64,000 nt of DNA from contig NZ_JAJMOX010000015.1 in assembly GCF_020991455.1 (NCBI RefSeq), forward strand, positions 57,763 to 121,762, in the 5' to 3' direction. Made by a program: the position numbers and the translations under genes. Below, piece after piece: positions 1-8,806 of the stretch. The DNA comes from Flavobacterium sp. JAS. Its GTDB lineage: Bacteria > Bacteroidota > Bacteroidia > Flavobacteriales > Flavobacteriaceae. Positions within the stretch are counted from its first letter, which is position 1, and every line of letters starts with the position of its first letter. The notes below the pieces were generated by a model, which saw nothing but the letters and a program-made list of their open reading frames with translations, was not told where the DNA came from and did no database searches.

Positions 1-830
1 TAAAAATGTTTACAAAGTTGTGAAGCTTCTTTTAGTATATTTTTAATCCGATTATTGCTAAGTCCGATTTTATACAGACTTTGCGAATCGTGAAGAAGAT
101 CTTTGACAAGTATTTGATCCAGAATAAGCAATTTTTCTTTTTCAACCATTGATAGTGTTGTAAGACAGGTAATGGGGTAAAGAGAGCCTTTGTCTATTTT
201 ATCTTTGAGATTGTTATTCTGTGGATAATCCCAGCTTAAAAGAGAAATTCCGCTGCAATTAGCAAAATCCTGTGCATCTTTTGTAAAACGATTGTTGGTT
301 ACTATAATGCAGGAACTAATACTTTCATTATTAGAAAAAATGAGGTGTTGTCTTGCTCTTAGGTCGTTAAAACGAGAAAGAATATACATGGGTACTTTTA
401 CATCTGTAGAAGCTTCCCGACTGCCGTGAAACTTACATTCGACCATAGATATCATGTTGTTTTTCAAGATTGCTATGTCAACTTCATGCGATACACACTT
501 TCCTAGCAGCGTTAAATTTATTTTCGTTTTAAATCCATCAGCTTCATACAATCTTGCAATGTATTTTTCAAAGAAAAACCCTGCCGGGCCAAGCAATTGT
601 AAAGCAAGCCTGATGTTGTAACGTGCCGCATGTCCATTTGATGCTTTTTTCAAAAAATCAAAGGCCAGTTTGTATATTTCTTTTGTAGTTATACCGTCAT
701 ATATTCGCTTTTCTATTTCTGCCAGAGATTCATTTATAAGATCATTACTCGCTCCTGATTTTTCAAGAGAAAGTTTTAGTTTTTCTTTATCGAAAGGTAC
801 TTTATGGCCCGAATGTTTCGTTATTTTCAT
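1..830 (-). CDS. ATP-cone protein with PD-(D/E)xK nuclease-like domain (3' partial)
   Basis: The reverse strand is open from an ATG at 830 to the window edge, giving at least 276 residues; the C-terminus lies outside. Residues 1-90 resemble an ATP-cone, the nucleotide-binding regulatory domain best known from ribonucleotide reductase and NrdR (start MKITKHSGHKVPFDKEKL, later HAARYNI). Residues about 95-160 look like a restriction-endonuclease-type PD-(D/E)xK core, with D118 in HEVD and E131/K133 in VECKF. The combination suggests a nucleotide-sensing DNA-processing protein. I see no methyltransferase or specificity subunit beside it, so a restriction role is not supported. The fold calls are from motif reading only. 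Confidence 0.75.
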   Translation of the reverse strand, partial: MKITKHSGHKVPFDKEKLKLSLEKSGASNDLINESLAEIEKRIYDGITTKEIYKLAFDFLKKASNGHAARYNIRLALQLLGPAGFFFEKYIARLYEADGFKTKINLTLLGKCVSHEVDIAILKNNMISMVECKFHGSREASTDVKVPMYILSRFNDLRARQHLIFSNNESISSCIIVTNNRFTKDAQDFANCSGISLLSWDYPQNNNLKDKIDKGSLYPITCLTTLSMVEKEKLLILDQILVKDLLHDSQSLYKIGLSNNRIKNILKEASQLCKHF

Positions 831-1184
831 AATAGACAATGAGTTTTACCAGTTGATTTCGTTTAATTTAAAAGAAAAATAGGTTATACCATCAAATAAT
901 ATTGAATTACATTTGTTGTATCTAATGATGCAAACTTTCTTTATCAGGGCACTGTAATTTGTTCAAGCGGTATGCGGCAGGAATAGCATTTTATTTGGCA
1001 ATGCTAAGTTTTAAAATTCCATTTTTGTGATAATGAATCTTATTTAGTTGAAACATTTTTCAAGAAGTAAAAAAGAGCAACTAAAGGAATAATCTGTTTA
1101 TTGTACTAACAAATTTCGGAAAATGTTTTTGATTATTAATGTTTTATGTACTTGAATTTGTATAATAGTGTGAAAACTAAATTC
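831..1184. other. intergenic, nothing recognised
   Basis: AT-rich spacer upstream of the ATP-cone gene and downstream of the DUF1622 gene. It should contain the promoter of the ATP-cone gene on the minus strand, but I could not pick a convincing box. No RNA gene, repeat or small ORF stands out. Confidence 0.5.
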
Positions 1185-1538
1185 TTATTTTTCGTTAGTT
1201 TCTCTTTTTTGCCAAGGAAATCTTCCTTCAATTTCTACTTCAAGTGATAAGCTTAAAAATGTTCTTATTAATACAATTACAGCTAACGAAAGTACACGAT
1301 CCATTGTTGGTTCGGTAACTACGGTTCCAATGATATCGCCGGCAACCAATATTTCTAATCCTAATAAAATGGCTTTACCAAGTTCTTGTCTCAATATTAT
1401 ATAAGAACGGGTAACTGTTCCTTGCAAAGCCAAAATAAATTTACCCATTGCTAATAGTATTCCTATGATTATTGTAATGATACCGGCTATTTCTATAGCT
1501 TTTGCGACATATTCAATATATAGTTTTATTTCTTCCAT
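1185..1538 (-). CDS. DUF1622 family membrane protein
   Basis: A 117-residue protein with about three hydrophobic helices: roughly residues 12-35, 52-70 and 78-98. The arrangement, including the conserved-looking middle segment LRQELGKAILLGLEILVAGDII, matches DUF1622, a family of small integral membrane proteins of unknown function. The start is the ATG at 1538. The C-terminus is short, charged and probably cytoplasmic. It is a single-gene unit divergent from the PUL that begins at 2186. No function is inferred. Confidence 0.8.
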   Translation of the reverse strand: MEEIKLYIEYVAKAIEIAGIITIIIGILLAMGKFILALQGTVTRSYIILRQELGKAILLGLEILVAGDIIGTVVTEPTMDRVLSLAVIVLIRTFLSLSLEVEIEGRFPWQKRETNEK

Positions 1539-1838
1539 TTTTCTATAATTAGCTGCTTATACAAATTTAGGCATTTTCAGGACTAAACTCTAATGAGACT
1601 TTTTATCAATATAAAGGGTTTTCATTTATTTTAAATGTAATGAGCCTACTTAATTTTCGCTTTGAATTATAAAATACCGCTCAAATTTTAAGTTGAATGG
1701 TGATTTTTTTTGTTTAATCTCAAACTAATTTACTGATTTTAAGTTTTAAAGGTAAAAAAAAGATACTTTATTTTTCTTACATCTAATAAAAACAAAAATT
1801 AACAAAAGTTGTTGAGCCCAGTCAATAAGTGCTTTTAC

Positions 1839-1877
1839 GTGTGCTCGATAACACTAATTTTATGTGCACGAGCACAT
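1839..1877. promoter_or_regulatory. two tandem LacI/GalR-type operator-like palindromes
   Basis: Site 1 is GTGTGCTCGATAACAC at 1839-1854 (12 of 16 positions symmetric). Site 2 is ATGTGCACGAGCACAT at 1862-1877, with perfect 6-bp arms. Both have a central CG, the hallmark of LacI/GalR-family operators, and their centres are 23 bp apart, about two helical turns. No LacI-family gene is in the window, so any regulator would be encoded elsewhere. That they control the PUL is inferred from position. Confidence 0.55.
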
Positions 1878-1964
1878 TTTTTTAATTTTCATTTTTTTAT
1901 TAAAAAATAATATATATATTCGTCATCAAATTGTGAATTATATTGTCTTATTTTTAAATTAAAA

Positions 1965-2000
1965 ATGCTAAAAGTACTTTTTTAGCATCATTTTTTATTT
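1965..2000 (+). terminator. intrinsic-terminator-like hairpin in the PUL leader
   Basis: A perfect 9-bp stem ATGCTAAAA (1965-1973) / TTTTAGCAT (1980-1988) with a 6-base loop, followed by CATTTTTTATTTTTTTT. No plus-strand gene precedes it within the window, so it would end a short leader transcript or small RNA. A second hairpin, CTGTGC-CTTCA-GCACAG at 2015-2031, is followed by CTGTTTTTT and could be an attenuator. Confidence 0.5.
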
Positions 2001-2130
2001 TTTTTAAGAAATAACTGTGCCTTCAGCACAGCTGTTTTTTCGCGATTTTATAATAGAAAAGTAAAACAGAATAAACCATCATTTTTTGATGGAAAAACGA
2101 CTCTCAAAAAGTAGGATAATAATAAAAAGA

Positions 2131-2184
2131 ATGAAGAAGAAATTACTAAATAATTGTTTCATTGTCAAACGTATAAAAATATAA
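2131..2184 (+). CDS. 17-residue upstream ORF (possible leader peptide)
   Basis: ATG at 2131 to TAA at 2182-2184 encodes MKKKLLNNCFIVKRIKI and stops one base before the ATG of the kinase gene. The spacing would allow translational coupling. Length and composition give no independent support, and short ORFs arise often by chance in AT-rich DNA. Treat it as a hypothesis. Confidence 0.25.
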   Translation: MKKKLLNNCFIVKRIKI

Positions 2185-2185
2185 T

Positions 2186-3223
2186 ATGGAAGAAATAATT
2201 CAGACCGTATTTAAAGATTTTTATCTGGACAAACCAATCCTTGGTTATACAACCATACATAGTGGCTTGATTAATAGTACCTATAAAATTGAGACTGCAG
2301 ATGCAGATTATATTTTGCAGAAAATGAATCAGGTTGTATTTCCAAACATAAAAGCTTTATTGAATAATAAGATAAAAACCACTCGTTATCTAAACGCAAA
2401 CGGATTTCCTACTTTGACATTTATTGAAAATAGAGAAGGACGGTTTTATTCCAAACACGGCGAAGCGATTTGGCAGCTTTCAACTTACATTCCGTCAGTG
2501 GTTTTGGATCGAATTGATTCGAATGCTGTAGCGAGTCAGGTAGGTACTTATTTGGCTAAGTTTCATACAGCATTGCTCAATTTTCCGGTTTCGGATTTAG
2601 AATATACAATTCCGGATTTTCATAATACGATAAAAAGGTTTCATGATTTTGAGCAAAGTATAAAAAAAGCTTCGACAGAAAGACTATCAAAAGCAGAAGC
2701 ATCAATTGAGTTCTTAAAATCTAATTTCGAAAATATAGAAGACGTTGCCACGGCTATAAATACGGGTATAATACCAATGCGGGTAGTGCACAATGATACC
2801 AAGATTATGAATATGCTTTTTGATGAAAATGGAAATATTCTGTGCATCATTGATTTTGATACGGTAATGCCGGGAAGTATTTTTCATGATATTGGCGATG
2901 CATTAAGAACAGGTACCAACACTTCTACAGAAGAAGAAAAGGATTTGTCTAAAGTGCGTTTCGATATCGAAATATATGAAGCTTTTATGAAGGCTTATAT
3001 TGATCAAGCGGCTTCTTTCATGTCAGAAGAAGAAGCGAAAAACATTCATTTAAGTTTACCATTAATTCTTTTTGAGCAAGCCTGCCGTTTTCTGGGCGAT
3101 TATTTAAACAATGATAGTTATTACACTACAACATACGAAGATCAGAATCTGGTGAGAGCCAAAACGCAAATTAAACTTATGGATAGTGTACAGTTGTATT
3201 TGAAAATGAAAATTAACGCATAA
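2186..3223 (+). CDS. APH-family kinase, N-acetylhexosamine 1-kinase-like
   Basis: A 345-residue phosphotransferase of the aminoglycoside phosphotransferase (APH)/choline kinase fold. The catalytic loop HNDTKIMN spans residues 202-209 (Brenner motif HxDxxxxN), and the metal-binding segment IDFDTVMPG is at 222-230. The sequence around these motifs is that of the Bacteroidota group related to N-acetylhexosamine 1-kinase (NahK), which phosphorylates GlcNAc or GalNAc at C1. It sits just ahead of a GH35 beta-galactosidase, in a locus that also has a GH20 hexosaminidase. A role in cytoplasmic salvage of released N-acetylhexosamines is therefore likely, though the exact sugar is inferred. No signal peptide, as expected. 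Probably co-transcribed with the next gene (34-bp gap). Confidence 0.8.
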   Translation: MEEIIQTVFKDFYLDKPILGYTTIHSGLINSTYKIETADADYILQKMNQVVFPNIKALLNNKIKTTRYLNANGFPTLTFIENREGRFYSKHGEAIWQLSTYIPSVVLDRIDSNAVASQVGTYLAKFHTALLNFPVSDLEYTIPDFHNTIKRFHDFEQSIKKASTERLSKAEASIEFLKSNFENIEDVATAINTGIIPMRVVHNDTKIMNMLFDENGNILCIIDFDTVMPGSIFHDIGDALRTGTNTSTEEEKDLSKVRFDIEIYEAFMKAYIDQAASFMSEEEAKNIHLSLPLILFEQACRFLGDYLNNDSYYTTTYEDQNLVRAKTQIKLMDSVQLYLKMKINA

Positions 3224-3257
3224 CAATGGCAAGCCCATTAAAATTAAATAGTTTCAA

Positions 3258-5114
3258 ATGAAAAAAAGTCTTTTTACCTTGTTTTTATTCCTTTTGTTAG
3301 CGGTAAACGCAACAGGTCAAACTAAACACACATTTGCTATTACTGATGGTAATTTTGTTTTAGACGGTAAACCAGTTCAGATTCATAGTGGCGAGATGCA
3401 TTATGCACGTATTCCTAAACCATATTGGCGTCATCGATTAAAAATGATGAAAGCCATGGGACTGAATGCTGTGGCAACTTATGTCTTTTGGAATTATCAT
3501 GAAACAGCACCTGGTGTTTGGGATTTTAAAACAGGTAACAAAGATATTGCAGAGTACATCAAAATTGCACAAGAGGAAGGACTGTACGTTATTCTGCGTC
3601 CGGGGCCATACGTTTGTGCCGAATGGGAATTTGGAGGATATCCATGGTTCTTGCAAAAAGTTCCGGGAATGGTTATTCGAGGTAATAATCCGCAATACTT
3701 GGCAGCGACAAAATCTTATTTTACAGCACTTTATGGTCAGGTAAAGAAACTATTAATTACGAATGGCGGGCCTATAATTATGGTTCAGGGTGAAAATGAA
3801 TTTGGATCTTATGTGGCGCAGCGTAAGGATATACCTTTAGAAGAGCATAAGAAATATAGCGCTGCAGTTTTTCAGCAATTAAAAGACGCAGGTTTCAATG
3901 TGCCCTTTTTTACTTCTGATGGAAGCTGGCTGTTTGAAGGAGGTGCACTTCCTGGGGCTTTACCAACTGCAAATGGAGAAGATGATGTTACCAAATTAAA
4001 AGAAGTTGTCAATAAATACAATGGCGGAAAAGGACCGTATATGGTTGCCGAATTTTATCCGGGTTGGTTAGATCATTGGGCAGAGGAATTTCCGAAAGTT
4101 TCTACAGAAAGTGTTGTAAAACAAACTCAGAAATATCTTGATGGCGGTGTTTCTTTCAATTATTACATGGTTCACGGAGGAACTAATTTTGGTTTTACTT
4201 CTGGAGCAAATTATGATGGAAACCATGATATTCAGCCAGATTTAACAACTTATGATTACGATGCACCAATAAGCGAAGCAGGCTGGGGAACAGAAAAATA
4301 CAATGCTTTACGTATGCTATTAAAAAATCCTAAAACGCCGGAAGTTCCTGCAAAGATTCCGGTAATTACAATTCCGAACATCCAATTAACAAAAGCAGTA
4401 AGTCTGGAATATTTCAAGAGTAAAGTAAAACCGGTTACTGCAGATTCTCCTTTGACTTTTGAAGATTTAAACCAAGGTCATGGCTATGTTTGGTATAGCA
4501 AAAAATTCAAACAGCCTATTAGCGGAAAATTAGAACTAAAAGGACTTCGTGATTATGCAATTGTTTATGTAAACGGAGTAAAAGTGGCCGAATTGAATCG
4601 TTATTATAAAAAATACGACTGCATGATTGATGTGCCTTTTAACGCCACTTTGGATATTATTGTAGAAAATATGGGACGTATTAATTATGGTGCCGATATC
4701 ATAAACAGTACTAAAGGAATTATTTCGCCGGTAATCATTAACGGACAAACCATCACCGGAGATTGGAATATGTATTCATTGCCAATGGATGTTGTGCCTA
4801 ATTTAGCAGATGCCAAGAACACGGCTAAAGTTGGACTTCCTACTGTTTATCAGGGAACTTTTAACCTGAGTAAAACGGGTGATGCTTTCCTTGACATGCG
4901 TGACTGGGGCAAAGGAATAATTTTTATTAACGGAATCAATATCGGTCGTTATTGGAGTGTTGGGCCGCAACAAACTTTATACGTGCCGGGATGCTGGTTA
5001 AAAGAAGGTGTTAATGAGATTGTGATTTTCGAACAAAAAAATGACAAGATTCAAACATCGGTAGGAACTTTAGAAAACCCAATATTAGAAAGTTTGCAAC
5101 CTGAAAAAGGCTAA
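3258..5114 (+). CDS. GH35 beta-galactosidase, exported
   Basis: A 618-residue protein with an N-terminal signal peptide (about residues 1-20). The GH35 catalytic domain starts near residue 27 (FAITDGNFVLDGKPVQIHSG). The proton donor is expected at E181 in QGENEFGS and the nucleophile at E265 in VAEFYPGW. Beta-sandwich segments follow from about residue 375 to the end. GH35 enzymes remove terminal non-reducing beta-galactose. With the kinase upstream and GH20 downstream it fits stepwise trimming of galactose-capped N-acetylhexosamine glycans in the periplasm. The middle of the ENE motif is preceded by QG rather than the commoner QV, a minor variation. A hairpin terminator follows at 5129-5161. 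Confidence 0.93.
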   Translation: MKKSLFTLFLFLLLAVNATGQTKHTFAITDGNFVLDGKPVQIHSGEMHYARIPKPYWRHRLKMMKAMGLNAVATYVFWNYHETAPGVWDFKTGNKDIAEYIKIAQEEGLYVILRPGPYVCAEWEFGGYPWFLQKVPGMVIRGNNPQYLAATKSYFTALYGQVKKLLITNGGPIIMVQGENEFGSYVAQRKDIPLEEHKKYSAAVFQQLKDAGFNVPFFTSDGSWLFEGGALPGALPTANGEDDVTKLKEVVNKYNGGKGPYMVAEFYPGWLDHWAEEFPKVSTESVVKQTQKYLDGGVSFNYYMVHGGTNFGFTSGANYDGNHDIQPDLTTYDYDAPISEAGWGTEKYNALRMLLKNPKTPEVPAKIPVITIPNIQLTKAVSLEYFKSKVKPVTADSPLTFEDLNQGHGYVWYSKKFKQPISGKLELKGLRDYAIVYVNGVKVAELNRYYKKYDCMIDVPFNATLDIIVENMGRINYGADIINSTKGIISPVIINGQTITGDWNMYSLPMDVVPNLADAKNTAKVGLPTVYQGTFNLSKTGDAFLDMRDWGKGIIFINGINIGRYWSVGPQQTLYVPGCWLKEGVNEIVIFEQKNDKIQTSVGTLENPILESLQPEKG

Positions 5115-5128
5115 GCAAACGCCAAAAA

Positions 5129-5161
5129 AGCCTGTTGCAGTCAAAAAAGCTGCTACAGGCT
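5129..5161 (+). terminator. hairpin terminator after the GH35 gene
   Basis: Stem AGCCTGTTGCAG (5129-5140) / CTGCTACAGGCT (5150-5161), 11 of 12 pairs, loop of 9. The T-rich tract follows only about 18 bases later, so termination may be partial. It would separate the kinase-GH35 unit from the SusC operon. Confidence 0.55.
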
Positions 5162-5459
5162 GATAATCATAATAATACATTTTTTTTCAATTGAGATTTT
5201 TACAAGGTTAAGCCACATTGGTTTAATTCTAGCTCTTTCTATGCTTTTTTTTAAATAAATACCGCAAAATATTTCAAAATAAAGGGACGCTTTTTGTCCT
5301 CATTTTACCCTTTTTAAAATTAAAACTTAACCGATTTTGATTTTAAAAAACAGGATTGAAAACCCATTCATAAAGAATGAACCGGAAGTTATTTTACGAA
5401 TGAAACTTTATGAATGCTGCATAAGTAACCAATTTATTAACCAATAAAAAACCAATTTT
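5162..5459. promoter_or_regulatory. SusC upstream region with repeat motifs
   Basis: The segment 5281-5313 begins AAAGGGAC and ends ACCCTTT. It carries GGAC/GTCC arms (5285-5288 and 5296-5299), outer AAAGGG/CCCTTT arms, and two direct TTTTnnCC half-sites 11 bp apart. Further down, CATTCATAAAG (5365-5375) and CTTTATGAATG (5406-5416) are a perfect 11-bp inverted repeat that could fold in the mRNA leader. These are candidates for regulator binding or leader structure; no regulator is identified. Confidence 0.35.
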
Positions 5460-8400
5460 ATGAAAAACCTGTTAGGCCCGGCAAATACCGGGATGTTAAC
5501 GAAACAAAAGAAGCTATTTCTTCGGATGAAAAAGAGATCGATCTTTTTTTGTGTGACCTTATTCAGTATCTCCTCTTTTGGACATACTTTATTACATGCT
5601 CTCCATTTAAACAAAACCAATTTGATGGAGTATTCTGAGAATTCAAAAACAGAAAAGGATTTAGTTTTTCTAACAATCGACAATATCATAACCGGAAAAA
5701 TTTCAGGAGAACTGGGCGAAAATTTATCAGGTGCTATTATTAAAGTAAAAGGGTCAACCACGCAGGCCATTACTACAGCCGACGGGAGTTTCTCTATTGC
5801 TGCAAAAGAAGGGGATGTTCTTATAATCTCTTTTGTTGGTTATGAAGGCAAACAGATAGTTGTAGGCAGTCAGAAAAATTATAATATTAAACTTAAATCG
5901 GCACAAAATGATTTGAGTGATGTTGTAATTATTGGATATCAAAAAGTACATAAAAAAAATGTCAATGCTGCAGTATCTACTATTAGCAGTAAAGATTTGC
6001 AGGATATTCCGGTAATCAGTGTTTCTTCTATCATTGGTAGTTTGGCCACAGGAATACAAACTCCTACACAAACGGGAGCTCCCGGAGGAAGAGGGTCTTT
6101 AGTTATCCGTGGGAACTCTAATTTATCCGGTTCTGGATACAGCAGTCCGCTTTATGTAATTGACGGAGTACAGACTTCACTGGAAGATTTAGCAGGATAT
6201 AATACTTCTAATACAGACTTTTTAGCTTCCCTGAATCCAAATGATATTGAAAAAATAGATTTCCTGAAAGATGCTTCTGCCGCTGCGATTTACGGATCAC
6301 GCGGAGCAAATGGGGTTATTATCATTACGACGAAAAAAGGTGGCGCTTTGGATAAACCCGAGTTTACTTTTTCATTAAACACAGGAATATCTCCAATTCC
6401 TAATTTAGTGCCAATGAATATTGGATCTGCTGAAAGAAATGCCAAAATGGCGATGCTTTATAAATGGTGGAAGTCTGATGATGTGCAGACATCCCATGTG
6501 CCAATGGTTTTATCTGATAGTTTGAATCCGGCGTTTAATAATAAAGTTGATTATCAGGGATTATTTTATAGAACCGGAATTTCTAATAAATATAATTTAA
6601 GCATGAGAGGCGGAAGCGAAACTACAAACTATAGATTGTCGTTAGGTTATGATAATGTAGAGGGAGTTATTCAAAACTCAGGTTTTAAACGTTATACTTT
6701 TTCTGGGAATGTTAATTCTAAAGTAGGTCAGAATTTTGACAATCAATTTAGAGTGAATTTAGTACAAACCGATAATCAAACGGGTCAGGGAAATCCCGAT
6801 GGTGGAAAATTTCAGTTTAACAATACCTTACCAACGGATCCTTCTGATTTAAATTCTTCTTTGTTTTATGTTTCTGATGCTAAAACAAAAGCGCTAAAAG
6901 GAGAACTTTCCGAAAAACTAAACACTGACGAAACCGTACAAATGACTTTGTCAGATTTTATGAAATATGATTTCACTAGTGCTTTTTCGGTTAATGCTCA
7001 GTTTAATTATGTGTATAGTTCTGAAAAGAAAAATTATTATGAGCCTTCGACAGTCCGTGAAGAGGGAGATGGTTTTGCAAGTTATGCGTTGTATAACCGT
7101 AAAAATTTATCATCGGATCTTTATGTCAACTATTATAAAAAATTTGGAATCCATACCGTTACAGCTGTATTAGGTCAAAAAACAGATTATAATAAATACG
7201 AAGATATGTTTATTTATGCCAAAGGATTTGGTGTAGATGCTATTAAGGTTATCAACGACCGATATACTCAAAATCAGATTAACGGTTATACAAGTATAGA
7301 ATCAAATGCTCTGTTGTCTTATTTTGGTCGTTTAGGGTATCGTTATAAAGATCGCTTTATGATTGATGTGGCTTTTAGTAGAGATGGTTCTTCTCGTTTT
7401 GGAGAAGATGTTCGATATGCTAATTTCTCTTCTGCCGCAGTAGGCTGGATATTTTCTGATGAACCTTTTATCAAAAATCTAGGTTTAAACTTTTTGAGCT
7501 ATGGAAAATTCAGAGCCAGTTACGGTGTAAATGGAAACGAAATTGATGAGAATTTTTTAAGATACGGATCCTACAAATTAGGATACGGTGGAAATCCATC
7601 TTCATTATGGTCTAACCTGATGAATGTTTCTACTTACGGAGGTACAACAGGAGTTGTGACAGATTACAATACTATCGGAAATCCGAATCTTTCCTGGGTA
7701 AGTTCGAAACAATGGGATATTGGTTTTGATCTGGATTTGTTTAACAATCGTATCAATGTAACTTTTGATGCTTATAATAAGAAAACAGAAAATTTATTAT
7801 TCGAAACACTTTTTCCTGCTTATTCAGGATTCAATCAGGCAAAGTCAAATGTGGCTGGAGTAATGAATTATGGTTGGGAATCAATGGTTAAATTCCAAAT
7901 ATTCTCAAGTACAAATCCTTGGAAACTGGAAATAAGCACGGGAGTTAGTCAAAACAAAAACTTCGTAACGAAGCTTCCTAACGGAAACAAAGATTACTAC
8001 GGATATGATGTAGATACAGATAGAAATTATGGATATGTAGTTGGAATGCCATTAATTCTTCCTGTACAATTCAAAAATGAGTATATCATTGATGATTTGA
8101 GTCAGTTACCTGTAAATCCATATACAGGTGAAGTACTACACGGTAAGTCGGCTTGGGGCACTATTGCACCTGGTACACCAATCTGGAAAGATTACAACGG
8201 CGATTATCTGTTAGATGAAGCGGGCGATTATAAATTAGATACTTCATTTAAACCAACACCGGATTTTACAGGTTTATTCAATTTAAACTTAAAATACAAA
8301 GGATGGTATTTACAAGCTTACAGCCAATTCTCATTTGGTTCTGATATTATAGATTCGTCAACACAAAAATATTTAGATAATTATGACAGAGGCGATGATT

Positions 8401-8795
8401 GGGCTGTTAAAGGACTGCAAGATTTAAGTAATCTCTCTTTTTGGGAGAATCCGGGAGACGGTGCAGCGGGAGTACATTATCCGGCTTTATATCCGGCACG
8501 ACCAAATACTACGCCGTATTATAGATTTAGAAGCGGTCAGTCTCTGTGGAAAGAAAGTGGTGATTATTGGAAAATAACAAACGCCTCTATTGGATACACA
8601 ATTGATAAAAGCCGTATTCTGGAACAAATACATATTTCTCGTGTACGTATTTATGGTTCGATTATTAACCCGTACCAATGGCAGCGTTCTAAAGTAGTGG
8701 CAGATGCTTCTCAGGTAGATGAAATGGGATATACTCTTAGAAATAGCTATCCACAAACAAAAACAATCTCATTTGGATTGGATGTTAAATTTTAA
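5460..8795 (+). CDS. SusC/RagA-family TonB-dependent outer-membrane transporter
   Basis: An 1111-residue TonB-linked porin that would import oligosaccharides across the outer membrane together with the SusD protein encoded next. The N-terminus has a long pre-sequence and a hydrophobic stretch at about 27-48. A carboxypeptidase-regulatory-like domain lies at about 76-135 (ending SFVGYEGKQIVV), a TonB-box-like DVVIIGYQKV at 154-163, then the plug (IRGNSNLSGSGYSSPLYVID, DASAAAIYGSRGANGVIIIT) and the beta-barrel ending in FGLDVKF. The ATG at 5460 is kept because long pre-sequences are frequent in this family; the ATG at 5526 (MKKRSIFF) is an alternative. Start of a five-gene run to 13498. Confidence 0.95.
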   Translation: MKNLLGPANTGMLTKQKKLFLRMKKRSIFFCVTLFSISSFGHTLLHALHLNKTNLMEYSENSKTEKDLVFLTIDNIITGKISGELGENLSGAIIKVKGSTTQAITTADGSFSIAAKEGDVLIISFVGYEGKQIVVGSQKNYNIKLKSAQNDLSDVVIIGYQKVHKKNVNAAVSTISSKDLQDIPVISVSSIIGSLATGIQTPTQTGAPGGRGSLVIRGNSNLSGSGYSSPLYVIDGVQTSLEDLAGYNTSNTDFLASLNPNDIEKIDFLKDASAAAIYGSRGANGVIIITTKKGGALDKPEFTFSLNTGISPIPNLVPMNIGSAERNAKMAMLYKWWKSDDVQTSHVPMVLSDSLNPAFNNKVDYQGLFYRTGISNKYNLSMRGGSETTNYRLSLGYDNVEGVIQNSGFKRYTFSGNVNSKVGQNFDNQFRVNLVQTDNQTGQGNPDGGKFQFNNTLPTDPSDLNSSLFYVSDAKTKALKGELSEKLNTDETVQMTLSDFMKYDFTSAFSVNAQFNYVYSSEKKNYYEPSTVREEGDGFASYALYNRKNLSSDLYVNYYKKFGIHTVTAVLGQKTDYNKYEDMFIYAKGFGVDAIKVINDRYTQNQINGYTSIESNALLSYFGRLGYRYKDRFMIDVAFSRDGSSRFGEDVRYANFSSAAVGWIFSDEPFIKNLGLNFLSYGKFRASYGVNGNEIDENFLRYGSYKLGYGGNPSSLWSNLMNVSTYGGTTGVVTDYNTIGNPNLSWVSSKQWDIGFDLDLFNNRINVTFDAYNKKTENLLFETLFPAYSGFNQAKSNVAGVMNYGWESMVKFQIFSSTNPWKLEISTGVSQNKNFVTKLPNGNKDYYGYDVDTDRNYGYVVGMPLILPVQFKNEYIIDDLSQLPVNPYTGEVLHGKSAWGTIAPGTPIWKDYNGDYLLDEAGDYKLDTSFKPTPDFTGLFNLNLKYKGWYLQAYSQFSFGSDIIDSSTQKYLDNYDRGDDWAVKGLQDLSNLSFWENPGDGAAGVHYPALYPARPNTTPYYRFRSGQSLWKESGDYWKITNASIGYTIDKSRILEQIHISRVRIYGSIINPYQWQRSKVVADASQVDEMGYTLRNSYPQTKTISFGLDVKF

Positions 8796-8806
8796 TTGAC
8801 TCGAAA

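Larger units (their letters stand above)
1539..2185. other. long regulatory spacer upstream of the PUL
   Basis: A 647-bp spacer between divergent genes. It contains two tandem operator-like palindromes (1839-1877), an intrinsic-terminator-like hairpin (1965-1988) with a long T-rich tail, a second T-tailed hairpin (2015-2031), a small hairpin CCATCA-TTTT-TGATGG near 2076-2092, and a 17-codon ORF ending one base before the kinase gene. No exact TAnnTTTG promoter box was found. Confidence 0.6.

Noticed and set aside
1..830. Type II or IV restriction system
   Set aside because: Only one nuclease-like gene with an ATP-cone is visible; there is no methyltransferase or specificity gene in the window.
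4536..4748. Short reverse-strand open frames inside GH35, SusC and similar genes
   Set aside because: They overlap strong conserved genes, match no family and lack start signals.
5460..5525. Later SusC start at ATG 5526
   Set aside because: Not excluded, but long N-terminal pre-sequences are frequent in SusC proteins of this group, so the first ATG was kept.
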